A program made the position numbers and the translations under genes. 64,000 nt of DNA from Chiridota heheva. Lineage: Eukaryota; Echinodermata; Holothuroidea; Apodida; Chiridotidae. Numbering within the stretch: position 1 is the first letter of the stretch; every line of letters starts with the position of its first letter. Below, piece after piece: positions 12,379 through 25,189 of this stretch. The stretch lies in contig JAIGNY010000703.1 in NCBI GenBank assembly GCA_020152595.1, forward strand, positions 1,805,001 through 1,869,000, read 5' to 3'. The notes under the pieces were generated by a model that had not been told where the DNA came from, did not search any database, and was given only the letters and a program-made list of their open reading frames with translations.

Positions 12379-13197
12379 AATATGAAAATTTGTCCATGAA
12401 CTTCTCAGGTGCATCAAAAATGGTGACGACGGTGCGATGACATAAATATGCAGCTCCATTTTCTTATTCTCTCTCTTGTTTGCTTTTAAAATCTTTTGCT
12501 TATCTTTTGAGAAAACTCCACTAGAGTCTAAGCTCAGTCTTCGCATCAATGACGGATGGGATGGCACATTATTGTTCTCCTTTAAAGTCGGAAATTGAAA
12601 CGGTTCTTTCCTTCGATCCAGATCTGTAATGTCCGGAGAAGGAAGTCTTCGATAAGGTCCTTTAAACGAACCGTTTCTACTGGCAACCTCTGAAATGCTC
12701 GAAGTCTCCGAATGATTTGAATTTGTAGGGAGTGGTCTTAAGGTATCTATAGCAATGACTCTTGAACCCCCAAACTGGGAGCCACTAGGACTTTCCAAGC
12801 TGCTGATGGAACTATTTCTTGACAAATCTGATAATTCTGAAGACGGACACGATAGAGATAATTTATCCTCTTCCGACCCCGAAGTATCCAGATTCATTTC
12901 TCTCAAGGCTCGCATATCAGATTCGTTGAGACTGCTGTGCAATTTCATATTTATTTTACGGGTCGGTGACGGATTTCCATTCTCCGAGGAAATTTCAACA
13001 TCTCTGATATTTCCATTTGGTTCTGTCACAAGGAAATCTGGAATGCTACCCTCTTCAACTTCTTCCTTTTCCTTGGAATTACCTCGCTGGAGCTCATTCT
13101 TCTTTTTGGTCTGTGTTGAGGTATTTTGGTATTTGACCAAAATGTGCTGAGCCGTCTCTCGCTCTTCGCCCGTGAAAAATTCTGGAATATCATTCAC
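12379..13197 (-). CDS. C12orf56-like protein, coding exon 2 (273 codons)
   Basis: This is an internal exon of a gene on the minus strand. The acceptor is TTTCCACAG|GTGAATGAT (first exon base 13197). The donor is TTCATATT|GTAAGTATG (last exon base 12379). The exon is 819 nt and both junctions are phase 0, matching the phase-0 end of exon 1 at 30529. Its start, VNDIPEFFTGEERETAQHI, closely follows the PEFL...E..QHI segment I recall from vertebrate C12orf56. The middle is serine-rich and probably disordered (SELSDLSRNSSISSLESPSGS), and it ends in a more hydrophobic MELHIYVIAPSSPFLMHLRS segment. Reading on past the donor gives lysine-rich intron translation, so the exon does not continue. The family's molecular function is not established as far as I know. 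Later exons were not found to the left. Confidence 0.75.
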
Positions 13198-13324
13198 CTG
13201 TGGAAATTAGGAAAAGCAAACAAAATTGAGGAAAGTAACAAGCGGAAATTCATCATTTGTATTATGTTTTATCAGGGGAGACAAGGGGAACACCGTAACC
13301 ATGGAAGTGCTATGAGGAATCCTT
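13198..13324. other. Start of the 17.3-kb intron 1 (13198-30528) of the C12orf56-like gene
   Basis: Polypyrimidine-poor but clear acceptor. The rest of the intron is described in the entries below. Confidence 0.6.
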
Positions 13325-13402
13325 GGCAAGGTCAACATATGTGGGGAAGGTCAACATAAGTGGGAAGATCAACATAAGTGGGAAGGTCAACATATGTAGG
13401 AA
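13325..13402. repeat. ~19-20-bp tandem repeat (GGTCAACATAAGTGGGAA)
   Basis: Four near-identical head-to-tail units within the intron. Confidence 0.8.
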
Positions 13403-14090
13403 GCCAGCATTTCCAAAATATCAAGAAGTTGGACCTACATATTCAATGACCTGTTCCTGTAAATGTTTTAAATGAAAAACATATTGCTCACTAAATTATG
13501 CAGCCTGATATCATCATCATACTTCCATTTAAATCATTTATTAAAAGCTTTGAGGTACCAGTCAACTCTTGGAAATCTCTTAAAAGCATTAAATGCATCT
13601 CATGAATCACTGAGAGAACTTTTCAATGATCTTTACTTTTTAAGAAGAGCACTTAACATCCAATCATTGGAATGAGTGATGCATTTTGCCTCTTGACAAA
13701 TTTGCTTAAGCTTACAAATTAATAAAGATTTTATTCCACTGTATGCTTTTTCCAAAGTAATTAAGAATAGAAGAAAGAGGTTGCTTAGATTAAAGTGACG
13801 AATGAAAATTTGATTTGAATTACAACTTAAAATTAAAGTATATAACTGTAAAGTTCACTAAAACAGTAAATACTTGACACATTACCATAGCAATAACTCC
13901 TCCACTCCAAATAAAAATCCGATAATTGTAAATTACTTTCAGAAGCTTACAAATTACCCATTATTGTCATTACTATTGCTTTTTCAAAATTATGAATAAA
14001 AAGAAAGCGACTTCAAATTAAGCTGACTTACAACTTAATCTGCAAAGTTCATGGAAACATGTAAATACTTGAAATATTATTATAGCAATA
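13403..14090. other. Intronic, nothing recognised
   Basis: AT-rich. Segments near 13720-14090 recur loosely at 14880-15020 and 16020-16640 (TTTTTCAAAAGTAATTAAGAATAGAAGAAA, GAAACA.GTAAATACTTGAAA), which suggests a low-copy local duplication. Confidence 0.4.
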
Positions 14091-14865
14091 AGCGGCAGGG
14101 GAAACACGAGACAGAGGGAAACAAGAGACAGGGGAAACAAGGGACAGGGGAAACAAGGGGCAGAGAGAAACAAGAGACAGGGGAAACAAGGGACAGAGAG
14201 AAACAAGGGACAGGGGAAACAAGCAGGAGGAACAAGGAGCAGGAGAAACAAGGAGCAGGAGAAACAAGGAGCAGGGAAACAAGGGGCAGGGGGAAACAAA
14301 GGACAGGGGAAACAAGTGGCATAGGAACACAAGGGACCGGGGAAACAAGAGGCAGGGGAAACAAGGGGCAGACGAAAACAAGGGACAGGGGCAAATGAAG
14401 GACAGGGGAAACAAAGGACAGGGGAAACAAGGGGCAGAGGGAAACAAGGGACAGGAGAAACAAGAGGCAGAGGGAAACAAGGGGCAGAGGAAAACAAGTG
14501 GCAGGGAGAAACAAGGGATGGGGGAAACAAGCAGGAGAAACAATGAGCATGGAAACAAGGAGCAGGGGAAACAAGGGGCAGAGGGAAACAAGGGACAGGG
14601 GAAACAAGGGGCAGAGGGAAACCAGTGGCAGGGATAAACAAGGGATGGGGAAACAAGCAGGAGAAACAAGGAGCAGGGAAACAAGGGGCAGGAGAAACAA
14701 GGGGCAGGAAAAACAAGGAGCAGAAGGAAACAAGGGGCAGGGGGGAAAAGGCACAAGAGAAATAAGGGGCAGAGAGAAATATGGGGAAGGGAAATAATGG
14801 GCAGGGGAAATAAGAGCAATGGGGAAATAAGGGGCAATGGGGAAATAAGGGGCAGAAGGATATAT
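14091..14865. repeat. 17-bp purine-rich minisatellite (GGGGAAACAAGGGACAG)
   Basis: About 45 variant copies of a 17-mer built from GGGGAAACAAGG and GCAGAG/ACAGGG. One strand is nearly pure purine plus a few C. Because 17 is not a multiple of 3 and stop codons are rare in the unit, long frames appear on both strands (up to 315 codons on the minus strand, Pro/Cys/Leu/Phe repeats). These are translations of the repeat and not genes. The array is intronic. Confidence 0.9.
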
Positions 14866-15553
14866 GGGACATTGTCCCTTCTCCTCCATAGGAAAATCTG
14901 ATATTGTAAATTACTTTAAGAACCTTAAAAATTACCCAATTGTGTTCATTACTATGCTTTTTCAAAAGTAATTAAGAATAGAAGAAAAAGTAACTTGAAA
15001 TGATTTAGTGATGAATGAAAATTTGATTTAATTAAATGTGTATGGACAAGTAGAGGCAACATTGGCTAAATTGATTAAAAATCCACTAAAAACATGAAGA
15101 AAGCAAAAAAATGAAATGCAAATCAGTTAAAAGTTGGCCATTTTACAGCTTTTTGAACATTTTTGCACAAATATTGGCAAATATACAAACTTTTGTGTTA
15201 CTCTTGTGAGGTATGAACTATACTCTTGTGAGGTATGAACGGGATTATAATCTCTATTTTCTTATGTAAATCCATTGTTTTTAACCTCTGTGATTTCTCT
15301 TTGAAAAATGGAAGATAATTCTAATGAAGAGGATTTGATCTTTACCATACCCCCAACCAACCTCAAGCTGGAGAAGGCATTTTGAACATTTTCAAGGTCT
15401 GAAATTAAGGGAAGAAATATCAAAAACAAAAGCATTTTGAGATGTTTTCCTGTTTATCCATCACATTTGTTTCAATATATTAGAATAATTTCAAACTTTG
15501 ATTACTCATAACTTGAAAGCTACACATATGCTATTTCTAAAATTCAGAGACTA
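14866..15553. other. Intronic, nothing recognised
   Basis: AT-rich, no supported frame. One short direct duplication (ACTCTTGTGAGGTATGAAC twice near 15201-15240). Confidence 0.4.
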
Positions 15554-15904
15554 TTAACCCTTACTCTACCATGTGGCGATATTACCCCCGTTTTGGGGGC
15601 CCCATCTTTGACTGTGCCTCCCAGGCGCATTTTCAAAAAGGTGCTGGTAGAGAAAGGGTAAATCAACTCGAGACAAGTGTGCCAAGTCGAAAATATATGC
15701 AGCATGGTCCAGGTGGGCGGAACACCGGGTCACTAAAGCGGAACAAGCCCGACTTTGCTGCTCGGAAGACAGAAGACCCTTCAATAATCAGCCTGTGCTT
15801 AAACCCTTACTCTACCATGCAGCGATATTATCGCCAATTAGCGTGCCCTTTTCTTTGATTCAGCCGCCCAGGCACATTTTCAAAGAGGTGCTTGTAAGGG
15901 TTAA
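15554..15904. mobile_element. piggyBac-like composite MITE (copy 2)
   Basis: Same architecture as 1447-1837: TTAA-CCCTTACTCTACCA at 15554, a diverged inner end near 15641-15662, the shared spacer (GTGCCAAGTCGAAAATA ... CTGCTCGGAAGACAGA), a second start near 15799-15819, and AAGGG-TTAA at 15896-15904. The two copies are about 80-90% similar by eye. Confidence 0.6.
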
Positions 15905-18104
15905 ACTCATAATTTAATGCTCTTTTCGGTACGTTGTTGAACATAAATTTGTTGTACCTGTCCACAGACCTTTAAGCTGAATTACATACAGTATGTACTG
16001 TATACAGTAAAATTGAACTGCAAAATTCACTGAAACAAGTAAATACTTGAAACACTAGCATACTGTATACATGGCTATAAGAAGTATGAGGCATTCAAGA
16101 TGGCCCCCACAGAAAAATATGATAATTGTAATTTACTGTGAGAAGCTTAAAAATGATCAAATGCTATACTCTATAATTTGCACTGTATCAAGAATTGAAA
16201 AAAAAGGTTACTTTAAAGGAAAAATAAAATTAAGGTTTTACACTTTTATACTTTCACTAAAACCTGTAAATGTTAGAAATACTACATCATTGGTGTAGCT
16301 AAGGAAGGAGGGTTGAAAGGGTCATACGACCCCATAAAAAGCAAAATGACAATGGTAATATGCAAAACGGTTAAAATATTTCCCTTAGTGACTGGCTACA
16401 CTCCTGTTTATGTAGCAGGCAAAATTGTCCGCGAAGGAAAATCTGATCATTACAAATTACTATAAAACACTTACAAATTATCAAAAAGTTTCACAACGAC
16501 AAAGTACATGTAATCAAGAATAGAAGAAAAAGTTGCTTCAAAAGAAGTAATATACACAAAATTTGATTTCATAAAGCTGAATAACAACTTAAAGATATAA
16601 CTACTGTGCAAAGTTCACTGAAACATGTTAATGCTTGAAATGACCATACAGCAGCTATAGAAGGCAGGGAAATGTAGAATCTTAATGCTTGTCCATCTAA
16701 AAACTTGTTTTTCTAACTTCCTTTGGGTAAATATTTGCTTTTCATGTTCATTATGCAATTTGAAATATGTTAAAATCATTAGGTCAATTTTTTTGAAAAC
16801 AAACCTTACAGGAACGTAGGTTTTTGCAACATTGAACAAATTTGTAATTCAGAATTGAAGGTCTTTGCATAAAGCAAATCAAATAAAGTTAACTAACCAG
16901 GGGAAGATTCTCCCTACTGTAGGTTCCCCACAGCACTTAAGCAGAGAAACGGAACATTCAAGAAGCTCAGACAAATTGGGCATAAGTGCTTGACTAATAT
17001 TTGTACTATTTAAAGGAGCCATTTAAACAACCCATTCATGTATTTCACCAATCACCTATTGTTAACTTTTCATCATTAAAACTATATGCTGTTGTAGGTT
17101 GTTTTTTGAAAAGATTAACGCAAGAAGTAACACAGTAAGTACGTAACAATTACCAGTAATCAATACACGTCTGGCAATCAATAGTGTCAATGATACTTAT
17201 CTGAAAGCGGAATAGTGTCTAATTTTTTTGTGGGGAAGGTGGGAATAAAACACCAGACCTCATCTTCCAAACTCACCTGCCCCAAGTGTCTCCACTTGAA
17301 GTGTTCGTGCACCTTTCCCCCCCCCCTCCCCTTCTTTTCAATTTGAGAAAATCCTGCCTATATGCAATATGCAGCATATTCTGACAGTATTCACAATAAG
17401 GTGCGGGGATTGTGGGATTCCTGAAGATATTATCAAATTTCCGCTCAAACATAATTAAAGAAGGGAATCCACAAATTTGCCCAAATTCAGCCAACTTTTG
17501 GCATTTTGAAAGGATATTGTTGGCCTTTTTTTGTATTTTTGGCCTTTTTTCAAAAAGAAATCCTCCCATTTCTTTTAAATCCCCTTCAAAAAAATTACAC
17601 AGGAGAAAATCCCCCCAAATTTTGAATCTTAGTGTGACCACTGTATTCTAAGAAATATATTCAAAATGTAAATTGCTTGAATTTGAAGATTTAAAGAGAG
17701 ACCTACTGTACATGTACAGTACAGTAGAGTAATCTTCCTATAAAGAAATTAAGCCAATCATTTTTTGGATTTTCTAGGTTTTATTTATCCTTACAGCATT
17801 CAAATTGGCTTAAGGCGAGAATAATGAACTCAAGTTTTTCTTGTTAAAAAAATTATTCCACTGCCCTTTCGTTATCCATAATTCTAGTCATTCTGTTTGA
17901 AAGAACAACACTAAAGAAAAAATTCATAAAACTAACCAAATACTATTTAAAATTATCGAAGCAAAATCTCATTGTGTAAATTTCTGGCAAATTAGCCCAG
18001 GAGGATATGTCTTAAACAGTATATTTGAAGTTATTGAGGTATAAAATCATGGGTTGAGGAAAAATTGTCATGTTAAATTGACTGTCAATCTAATCTTTTA
18101 TTTT
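15905..18104. other. Intronic, nothing recognised
   Basis: No coding evidence. A 122-codon minus frame at 17273-17641 is built on G/T-rich low-complexity sequence. It contains a C tract at 17316-17330. Confidence 0.4.
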
Positions 18105-18350
18105 AAAGGAAAGGTATCGTCTCATGAATAAATTAAAAAATGAACACTGCCGTACTCGTAAGGTCACTTCCGTTTTTTGATTTTTCTCTATTGATTGCGA
18201 GAAATCTGTTATGTCATCGACCACACATGTAGGCCCTATGTTGAGTCCGGCAGATGTGTGATTGATAACATCGTAGATTTCTCGCGATCAATACGGAAAA
18301 TTGAAAACCAGAAGTGAGACATTATCACTTGTGAATGTATCTTTCTTTTT
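18105..18350. mobile_element. Fold-back element, ~110-bp inverted arms
   Basis: The left arm (GGAAAGGTATC ... CACTTCCG ... TTGATTGCGAGAAATCT ... CACACATGT) and the right arm (CAGATGTGTGATTGATAACATCG ... AGATTTCTCGCGATCAAT ... AGAAGTG ... GATATCTTTC) are inverted complements with scattered mismatches around a short centre near 18235-18248. It has no coding capacity. Confidence 0.6.
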
Positions 18351-20839
18351 TTTATGATATCTTTGCTTTAAATCATTTCTTGGCATTTGATGCATGTGCT
18401 GGCCATGTTCTCACTTACTGTATATCCGGATCATGATCCTTGACCTTGCTCAATGATTGCAGAAAAAACAATGTCATGCGTTCTCACTTGTGTGAGTCTG
18501 CGATCAGACCCACTACAGGCAGAGATTGGAGTGATGATTGATGGCTTGTGACAAAATGTTACATCACAAAATTTTTAATTTGTCACATAAATGTCTCAAA
18601 TGTCGCATTATTTTGGGCACCTTTTGCACAGAATGCCACTTCAGTTTTGCATTTGTCACATTTGATTGGCATAGATTCACACATGATGACCAATTGACCG
18701 GTGATATTCATAGAAAGGATCAATTTGTTATGTCTGTGTCATGAAAAATGGAATCCCCCACTAGAATGCAACATCAAATTACCAATGAGTGTGAGAGGAG
18801 GGTTAAAATATGTCACAAAATGTCAGACAAATTTGAATACATCTGTTTATGTTCATTTTGTCACAAAATGTGACTGAATTTCACAGATTTTCGGACAATG
18901 AAATTTTGTCACAAAAGGCATCATGTCATGGACGCTCCATTCTCTGCACTATAGGCGATCTGATTGTGGGGCATGAGTGAACTGAGAGTTCCCCAAATGG
19001 GTCATTGAAAAAAAGTTTAAAGTCTTCATAAAATATTGTGTAAATAAGGCCCCATTAAAAAAAAAAAATACTCGCTTATCACCGTCGCACACATCAGTTT
19101 TGAGAGAATCCCACATTTTTATTTTTAAAAAGTACCAAATTTTTCTCTCGGAACAGTCATTCAGCAGCCGTACTCCCTTTTTTTGACTTTCTACCGAAAT
19201 TCGAACAACTGTTTCCAATATTTTTCAATATTTATTACGCCTTATGTGGTTGACCTGATCCTGAATGCTGCAAATCGCCAAAATAAATTGGCCTGGGAAA
19301 AAGGTAAAAAACAGCACATGCCCACCTCCCTTTTCCAACTGAATTCGGGTGATAAGTTAATATTTTTTTACGGGCCCTAACGTGATCGCAGGTAAAAACA
19401 TGTGTTCGCACACATTTTGTAATTCTCCTCAATGGATCTGATGGCCTGCTCCGGATCACGATCCTACCCTTGCCTAGAATGAAGATCAAGTGAGTACGAT
19501 CAGATCCGGTGAGCATTCACACAGTTAGAAATCTCCAGCGGATCTGATCGCCTGCAGTGAGTCTGCTCGTGAGCTTGTGCTCAAGTGAGAATGCGTTCTA
19601 AGAGTATTAAGGAGCTTAACAAATTTCACTTCTGGATTCAAATGTGAGTGACTCGTTGAAAGTCTACATGGACAAATAATAAAGTCTTGTTTAACTACAA
19701 GTAATAAAGAATAAAAACAATTAGCTTAAATTCTGGGAAAACAGTTTGAAGTAAATGTTCCAGCTGCAGGACATGGTTGTTTGAAGTTCAAATTTTAATT
19801 GATTCATAAATCAAAATTTGTGCAGGAAAAAATAAAAATAAATGCCGCCCATAGTGTTTATGTAATTCTTCAAATTTCACTCCTAAATTTCCACCCATGA
19901 AAATTATGAAAATGGTTATTCTGGTTGAAGTTGAATGGGAATTTTATTCAGATTTTTTGTTAATTTCATGATTTTCCCAAAAATTCCTTCAAGTTTTTCA
20001 ATTTTAATTTAATAATACTGCAACCAGAAAGAAAGCATGCAACCGAGAAGTCAAAATAAGAATTCATTCCAAAAAAAAGTAAACTAAAATATTGTTTGAA
20101 GAAAGAAATTTCTACAATATGTGAGCCTAACAAGTGACTTAATCCCTATAAGCTGCCACACGTAATATAGATACACAAACTGTAAGGACAAAATCAGTTC
20201 ATTAAAACTAACTTCAACTACTGTATGCGAAGTTCTTTAAAAAAGAAAAAGACATTTCTTATTTTTAATTGAACTCTGGGAGGTTACATGTAGATCTACG
20301 AGGATGTAGCCATACAGTATTTGCACTTGAATTCATTACATTTCAACACAAACAAAAAATTACTGTAAATCATCTTTTCCCTAGGGCAGTATAACCCAGA
20401 AAAACAGCCATTTTTACACCTAAAGTAATGTAGCGTATCATGAACTTGTCCCACTGTTAACTATATGTAAATAAACCCCATTGAATGATACATGTAGAAG
20501 GTTGTTGATCTAGGGGAATTAATGTTTGAATGTTTATTGTTCTCAGCTTCCTCTCAAGAGGGTACAGCGACTGAATACATGAATAGTGAAAACAAAACAA
20601 GAAGGCAAGTAAACCACAAAATAAGGAAGAAGGAATATATACAGTACATCATGTATAAAGAAAAACAAATAAAACTAATGTCACGCACTCATAGAAAAGG
20701 TTAAGATGCCATGACACCAGCGCCAGCGAGCATAAAACGAACAAAGGTAACTTGTAAATGTTTTCAAAATTTTGCATCATTTGCTAAGCTGCTGTAGTTT
20801 GTAATCTGTTTGTTGCATGAAACCGTTGCTCCAATTTGA
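18351..20839. other. Intronic; possible decayed element 18400-19610
   Basis: A TTGTCACAAAATG-type phrase recurs across 18545-18920. GTTCTCACTT at 18406 and 18480 has an inverted counterpart (AAGTGAGAATGCGTTCT, about 19583-19600), with GATC-rich sequence next to both ends. This hints at a non-autonomous element, but the ends are not well matched. Nothing else is recognised to 20839. Confidence 0.3.
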
Positions 20840-21439
20840 GAGTATTTGATTACCAAAAATATGGTTTTAAAAAGATCTTTCTGTCATCTGAGAATGCTGA
20901 AGATTCAGTGGAATTTATCACCAAGTTTATTATTGTTGCATAAATGACAAATTCTTTCATGAAGAGAAATTTCTTGAAATCTACATAACACAGATGGATT
21001 GTATGAATTAGGGCGACGGAATTTGCAGAAATTGATACGCGGATCTCGCATGTTAAGTTTAATCCAATACTTTTCAAAAAAATCAAGTTTTTCTTGAACA
21101 TACGATAGATTCTACATTGTGAGTTTCTATTTCCTTCAGCAAACCAGTCTTGCTCATAAATATCACCTAAACGGAGACTAAGGACCTTACTTAAAATTTC
21201 CTTTGATATATAATTATAACTGTTTTGATAATCTCTCTGGTTGGGAAGCTCCCAAATATATGACATTCCAGCTTTATGAAGGACATTCTTGGCCTTTCTT
21301 ATTCATGGGGATTTATACATATTGTGTTCAAAGTTAATTCTAAGGAATTTATAGACTATATGTGACAACTTACGCTCAGAACTATTAACAATTTCACACC
21401 AGAAATGAATCATTCTGAGCTCTATTGTCTTGATAACTT

Positions 21440-23095
21440 TACTACGACCAAGTTCACCATAGACCATGGAGTTGGGAGTATACTTGTTTAGGCTTTACTG
21501 CAACCAAGTTCACCATAGACCATGCAGTTGGGAGTATACTTGTTTAGGCTTTACTGCAACCAAGTTCACCATAGACCATGCAGTTGGGAGTATACTTGTT
21601 TAGGCTTTACTGCAACCAAGTTCACCATAGACCATGCAGTTGGGAGTATACTTGTTTAGGCTTTACTGCGTCCAAGTTCACCATAGACCATGCAGTTGAG
21701 AGTATACTTGTTTAGGCTTTACTGCAAGTAAGTTCACCATAGACCATGCAGTTGAGAGTATACTTGTTTAAACTTTACTGCAACCAAGTTTACCATAGAC
21801 CATGCAGTTGGGAATATACTTGTTTAGGCTTCACTGCGACCAAGTTCACCATAGACCATGCAATTGGAAGTATACTTGTTTAGGCTTTACTGCGACCAAG
21901 TTCACCATAGACCATGCAGTTGAGAGTATACTTGTTTAAACTTTACTGTGACCAAGTTCACCATAGACCATGCAGTTGGAAATATACTTGTTTAGGCTTT
22001 ACTGCGACCAAGTTCACCATAGACCATGCAGTTGGGAATATACTTGTTTAGGCTTTACTGCGACCAAGTTCACCATAGACCATGCAACTTGTTTAGGCTT
22101 TACTGCGACCAAGCTCACCATAGACCATGCAATTGGAAGTATACTTGTTTAGGCTTTACTGTGACCAAGTTCACCATAGACCATGCCATTGGAAGTATAC
22201 TTGTTTAGGCTTTACTGCGACCAAGCTCACCATAGACCATGCAATTGGAAGTATACTTGTTTAGGCTTTACTGTGACCAAGTTCACCATAGACCATGCAG
22301 TTGGGAGTATACGTGTTTAGGCTTTACTGTGACCAAGTTCACCATAGACCATGCAATTGGAAGTATACTTGTTTAGGCTTTACTGTGACCAAGTTCACCA
22401 TAGACCATGCAGTTGGGAGTATACTTGTTTAGGCTTTACTGTGACCAAGTTTACCATAGACCATGCAGTTGGGAGTATACTTGTTTAGGCTTTACTGGGA
22501 CCAAGTTCACCATAGACCATGCAGTTGGGAATATACTTGTTTAGGCTTTACTGCGACCAAGTTCACCATAGACCATGCAGTTGGGAGTATACTTGTTTAG
22601 ACTTTACTGTGACCAAGTTCACCATAGACCATGCAACTTGTTTAGGCTTTACTGCGACCAAGTTCACCATAGACCATACAGTTGGGAGTATACTTGTTTA
22701 GGCTTTACTGCGACCAAGTTCACCATAGACCATGCAGTTGGGAGTATACTTGTTTAGGCTTTACTGCGACCAAGTTCACCATAGACCATGCAGTTGGGAG
22801 TATACTTGTTTAGGCTTTACTGCGACCAAGTTCACCATAGACCATGCAGTTGGGAGTATACTTGTTTAGGCTTTACTGCGACCAAGTTCACCATAGACCA
22901 TGGAGTTGGGAGTATACTTGTTTAGGCTTTACTGCAACCAAGTTCACCATAGACCATGCAGTTGGGAATATACTTGTTTAGGCTTTACTGCGACCAAGTT
23001 CACCATAGACCATGGAGTTGGGAGTATACTTGTTTAGGCTTTACTGCAACCAAGTTCACCATAGACCATGGAGTTGGGAGCATACTTGTTTAGTC
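21440..23095. repeat. 56-bp satellite, ~29 copies, derived from LINE coding sequence
   Basis: Unit (plus strand): TTCACCATAGACCATGCAG, TTGGGAGTATACTTGTTTAG, GCTTTACTGCGACCAAG. Two units lack the TTGGGAGTATA part (near 22080 and 22637). Read on the minus strand, one frame of the unit is LNKYTPNCMVYGELGRSK, which joins directly to the LINE C-terminal frame on both sides. Since 56 is not a multiple of 3, each added unit breaks the frame. Confidence 0.9.
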
Positions 23096-24018
23096 TCAGC
23101 AGTTACTTACAAACTTTAAGATGAAAAACCTCAATTTGTTTTGCATCATCAAAGCCCTAGACCTCACAGCCATAAATCATAATAGGAAAAACCATTTGGT
23201 CAAATAATTGCAATTGTAAGTCCGCAGGAAGGCACAAATTTCCACATTTTTGCAACTAACTAAAGTGAGCACATCTAGCCCAGTCCGCTTGTTTCTTTAT
23301 GGCTTTTGAAAATTTGTTATTGTAATTAAAAGTTGTACCTAAATAGCTGTTATTGTCAACAACTGCCACTGGCTCATTATTAAATGTGAATGGAAGGTTT
23401 CTTCCTAATTTTTCCCCTTGAAAAAAACAACAATCTTAGTTTTACTGGTATAAACTTTTAAACTCCACATGTTGCAATAACTTCTAACACCATCAAGAGC
23501 TGAATGTAATTCTTGAGCACTTTCTGCAAGGAAAATGGTATCATCTGCATAAAGCAGAGAGAACAACTTCAACGATTTTTCCCACGTAATCGGTACTTAA
23601 TGATTCTTTGATAGAATCAGATACAGTAGGTCACCTAGACCATTATAGAAATGGCTAATAAATTCCTCAAAATCGCTAAGAAAAATTGTAAAAAGTAAGG
23701 GTGGGAGGTTTTTACCCTGTCTCACACCAATGTTACAATTGAAATAATCAGATCTCTCACCGTTTCTCATTACACAAGATTTTGAATCTTTATAAGTTGA
23801 CCCCGGATGTAAGAATTTTGACCACAAAGATAATCTTTCAATAAGATCAAATGTTTTCTTGTTATCTATAAATGCAAAATAAACACGTTTTTTCTTATTC
23901 AGGTAAATCAATGATAGATTGCAATAAAAAATGTGATCTAAAGTTGAATGATTACTTCTGAAACCAGCCTGCTCATCACCTATGAGACCAATGTTATTAA
24001 CGTAATTCATTATCTGAG

Positions 24019-24053
24019 CATGGAGGTACCACTTCTTAAGTGGTACCTCCATG
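24019..24053. mobile_element. 35-bp perfect palindrome inserted in the LINE RT frame
   Basis: CATGGAGGTACCACTT and AAGTGGTACCTCCATG (16-bp arms) enclose a 3-nt loop. The flanks are ATCTGAG on the left and ATCCGAG on the right, a 7-bp direct repeat with one mismatch. On the minus strand it adds a few residues between NTRI and QIMNYVNN without a stop. Confidence 0.7.
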
Positions 24054-24226
24054 ATCCGAGTATTCAAGATAGAGGTGAATAACTTGCGAAGGCCATGAAG
24101 ACGTTCTTCTATATATGGGAATTGGTCAAAATTGCCTAAAGCATCCAGACTGCCAATCTTACATTGCACCGCACAAGACAGCTTGCCAGACCAGTGTGCA
24201 ACCCAATCCCCTATTCATCTTCTTTA

Positions 24227-24912
24227 CTCACATCATGGAGGTACCACTTTAGAGTGTTACCTTCTCCCCTACTCATCTTCCTCACTCACATCATGGAGGT
24301 ACCACTTTAGAGTGTTACCTCCTCCCCTACTCATCTTCCTCACTCATATCATGGAGGTACCACTTTAGAGTGTTACCTCCTTCCCTACTCATCTTCCTCA
24401 CTCACATGATGGAGGTACCACTTTAGAGTGTTACCTCCTCCCCTACTCATTCTCCTCACTCACATCATGGAGGTACCACTTTAGAGTGTTACCTCCTCCC
24501 CTACTCATTCTCCTCACTCACATTATGGAGGTACCCCTTTAGAGTGTTACCTTCTCCCATACTCATCTTCCTCACTCACATCATGGAGGTACCACTTTAG
24601 AGTGTTACCTCCTCCCCTACTCATCTTCCTCACTCACATCATGGAGGTACCACTTTAGAGTGTTACCTCCTCCCCTACTCATTCTCCTCACTCACATCAT
24701 GGAGGTACCACTTTAGAGTGTTACCTCCTCCCCTACTCATTCTCCTCACTCACATCATGGAGGTACCACTTTAGAGTGTTACCCCCTCCCCTACTCATCT
24801 TCCTCACTCACATCATGGAGGTACCACTTTAGAGTGTTACCTCCTCCCCTACTCATCTTCCTCACTCACATCATGGAGGTACCACTTTAGAGTGTTACCT
24901 CCATGCTCACGT
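24227..24912. repeat. 58-bp tandem array with a palindromic core, ~12 copies
   Basis: Unit: CATGGAGGTACCACTTTAG, AGTGTTACCTCC, TCCCCTACTCATCTTCCTCACTCACAT. The first part is an imperfect version of the palindrome at 24019. The final unit keeps the complete palindrome ending CCTCCATG. Flanks are CTCACAT (left) and CTCACGT (right). The array sits between two parts of the LINE RT region. Confidence 0.9.
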
Positions 24913-25189
24913 TAAAGTTGACCACGTGTGCACACTATGACAACTGTGCAATGTATGGTACAATGATAATTGGATAGCCCAAAGGCGCCTTCCACAGCGC
25001 TCTGCATAGAGGCTCTTTGTTATGAGTGTAAACAAGCATGGGATACCGGATGTCTGGTTGGGTATTATACTGGATGTTTTTTATGAAAAGTTTGGTATCT
25101 GGTACGAAAAGCTGTATAGAGAAACTTTTTAGCATGGCAGCTTAGTAAAGTTACACCCCTATGATTGTCCACATCATCTTTGTAACCTT
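24913..25189. other. Sequence between the 58-bp array and the RT N-terminal part
   Basis: It does not read as LINE in any frame I can recognise, so it is probably inserted together with the array. Confidence 0.35.

Noticed and set aside
14018-14965. Long minus-strand frames (315, 269 and 262 codons), Pro/Cys/Leu-rich
   Set aside because: They are three frames of the same 17-bp minisatellite; no start context, domain or splice support.
17273-17641. 122-codon minus frame
   Set aside because: Derived from G/T-rich low-complexity intron sequence; no recognisable domain.
21970-22757. Several 60-codon frames repeating YLFRLYCDQVHHRPC
   Set aside because: Plus-strand translation of the 56-bp satellite.
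21440-24912. CRISPR-like arrays
   Set aside because: The repeats are contiguous tandem units without variable spacers, and the genome is eukaryotic.
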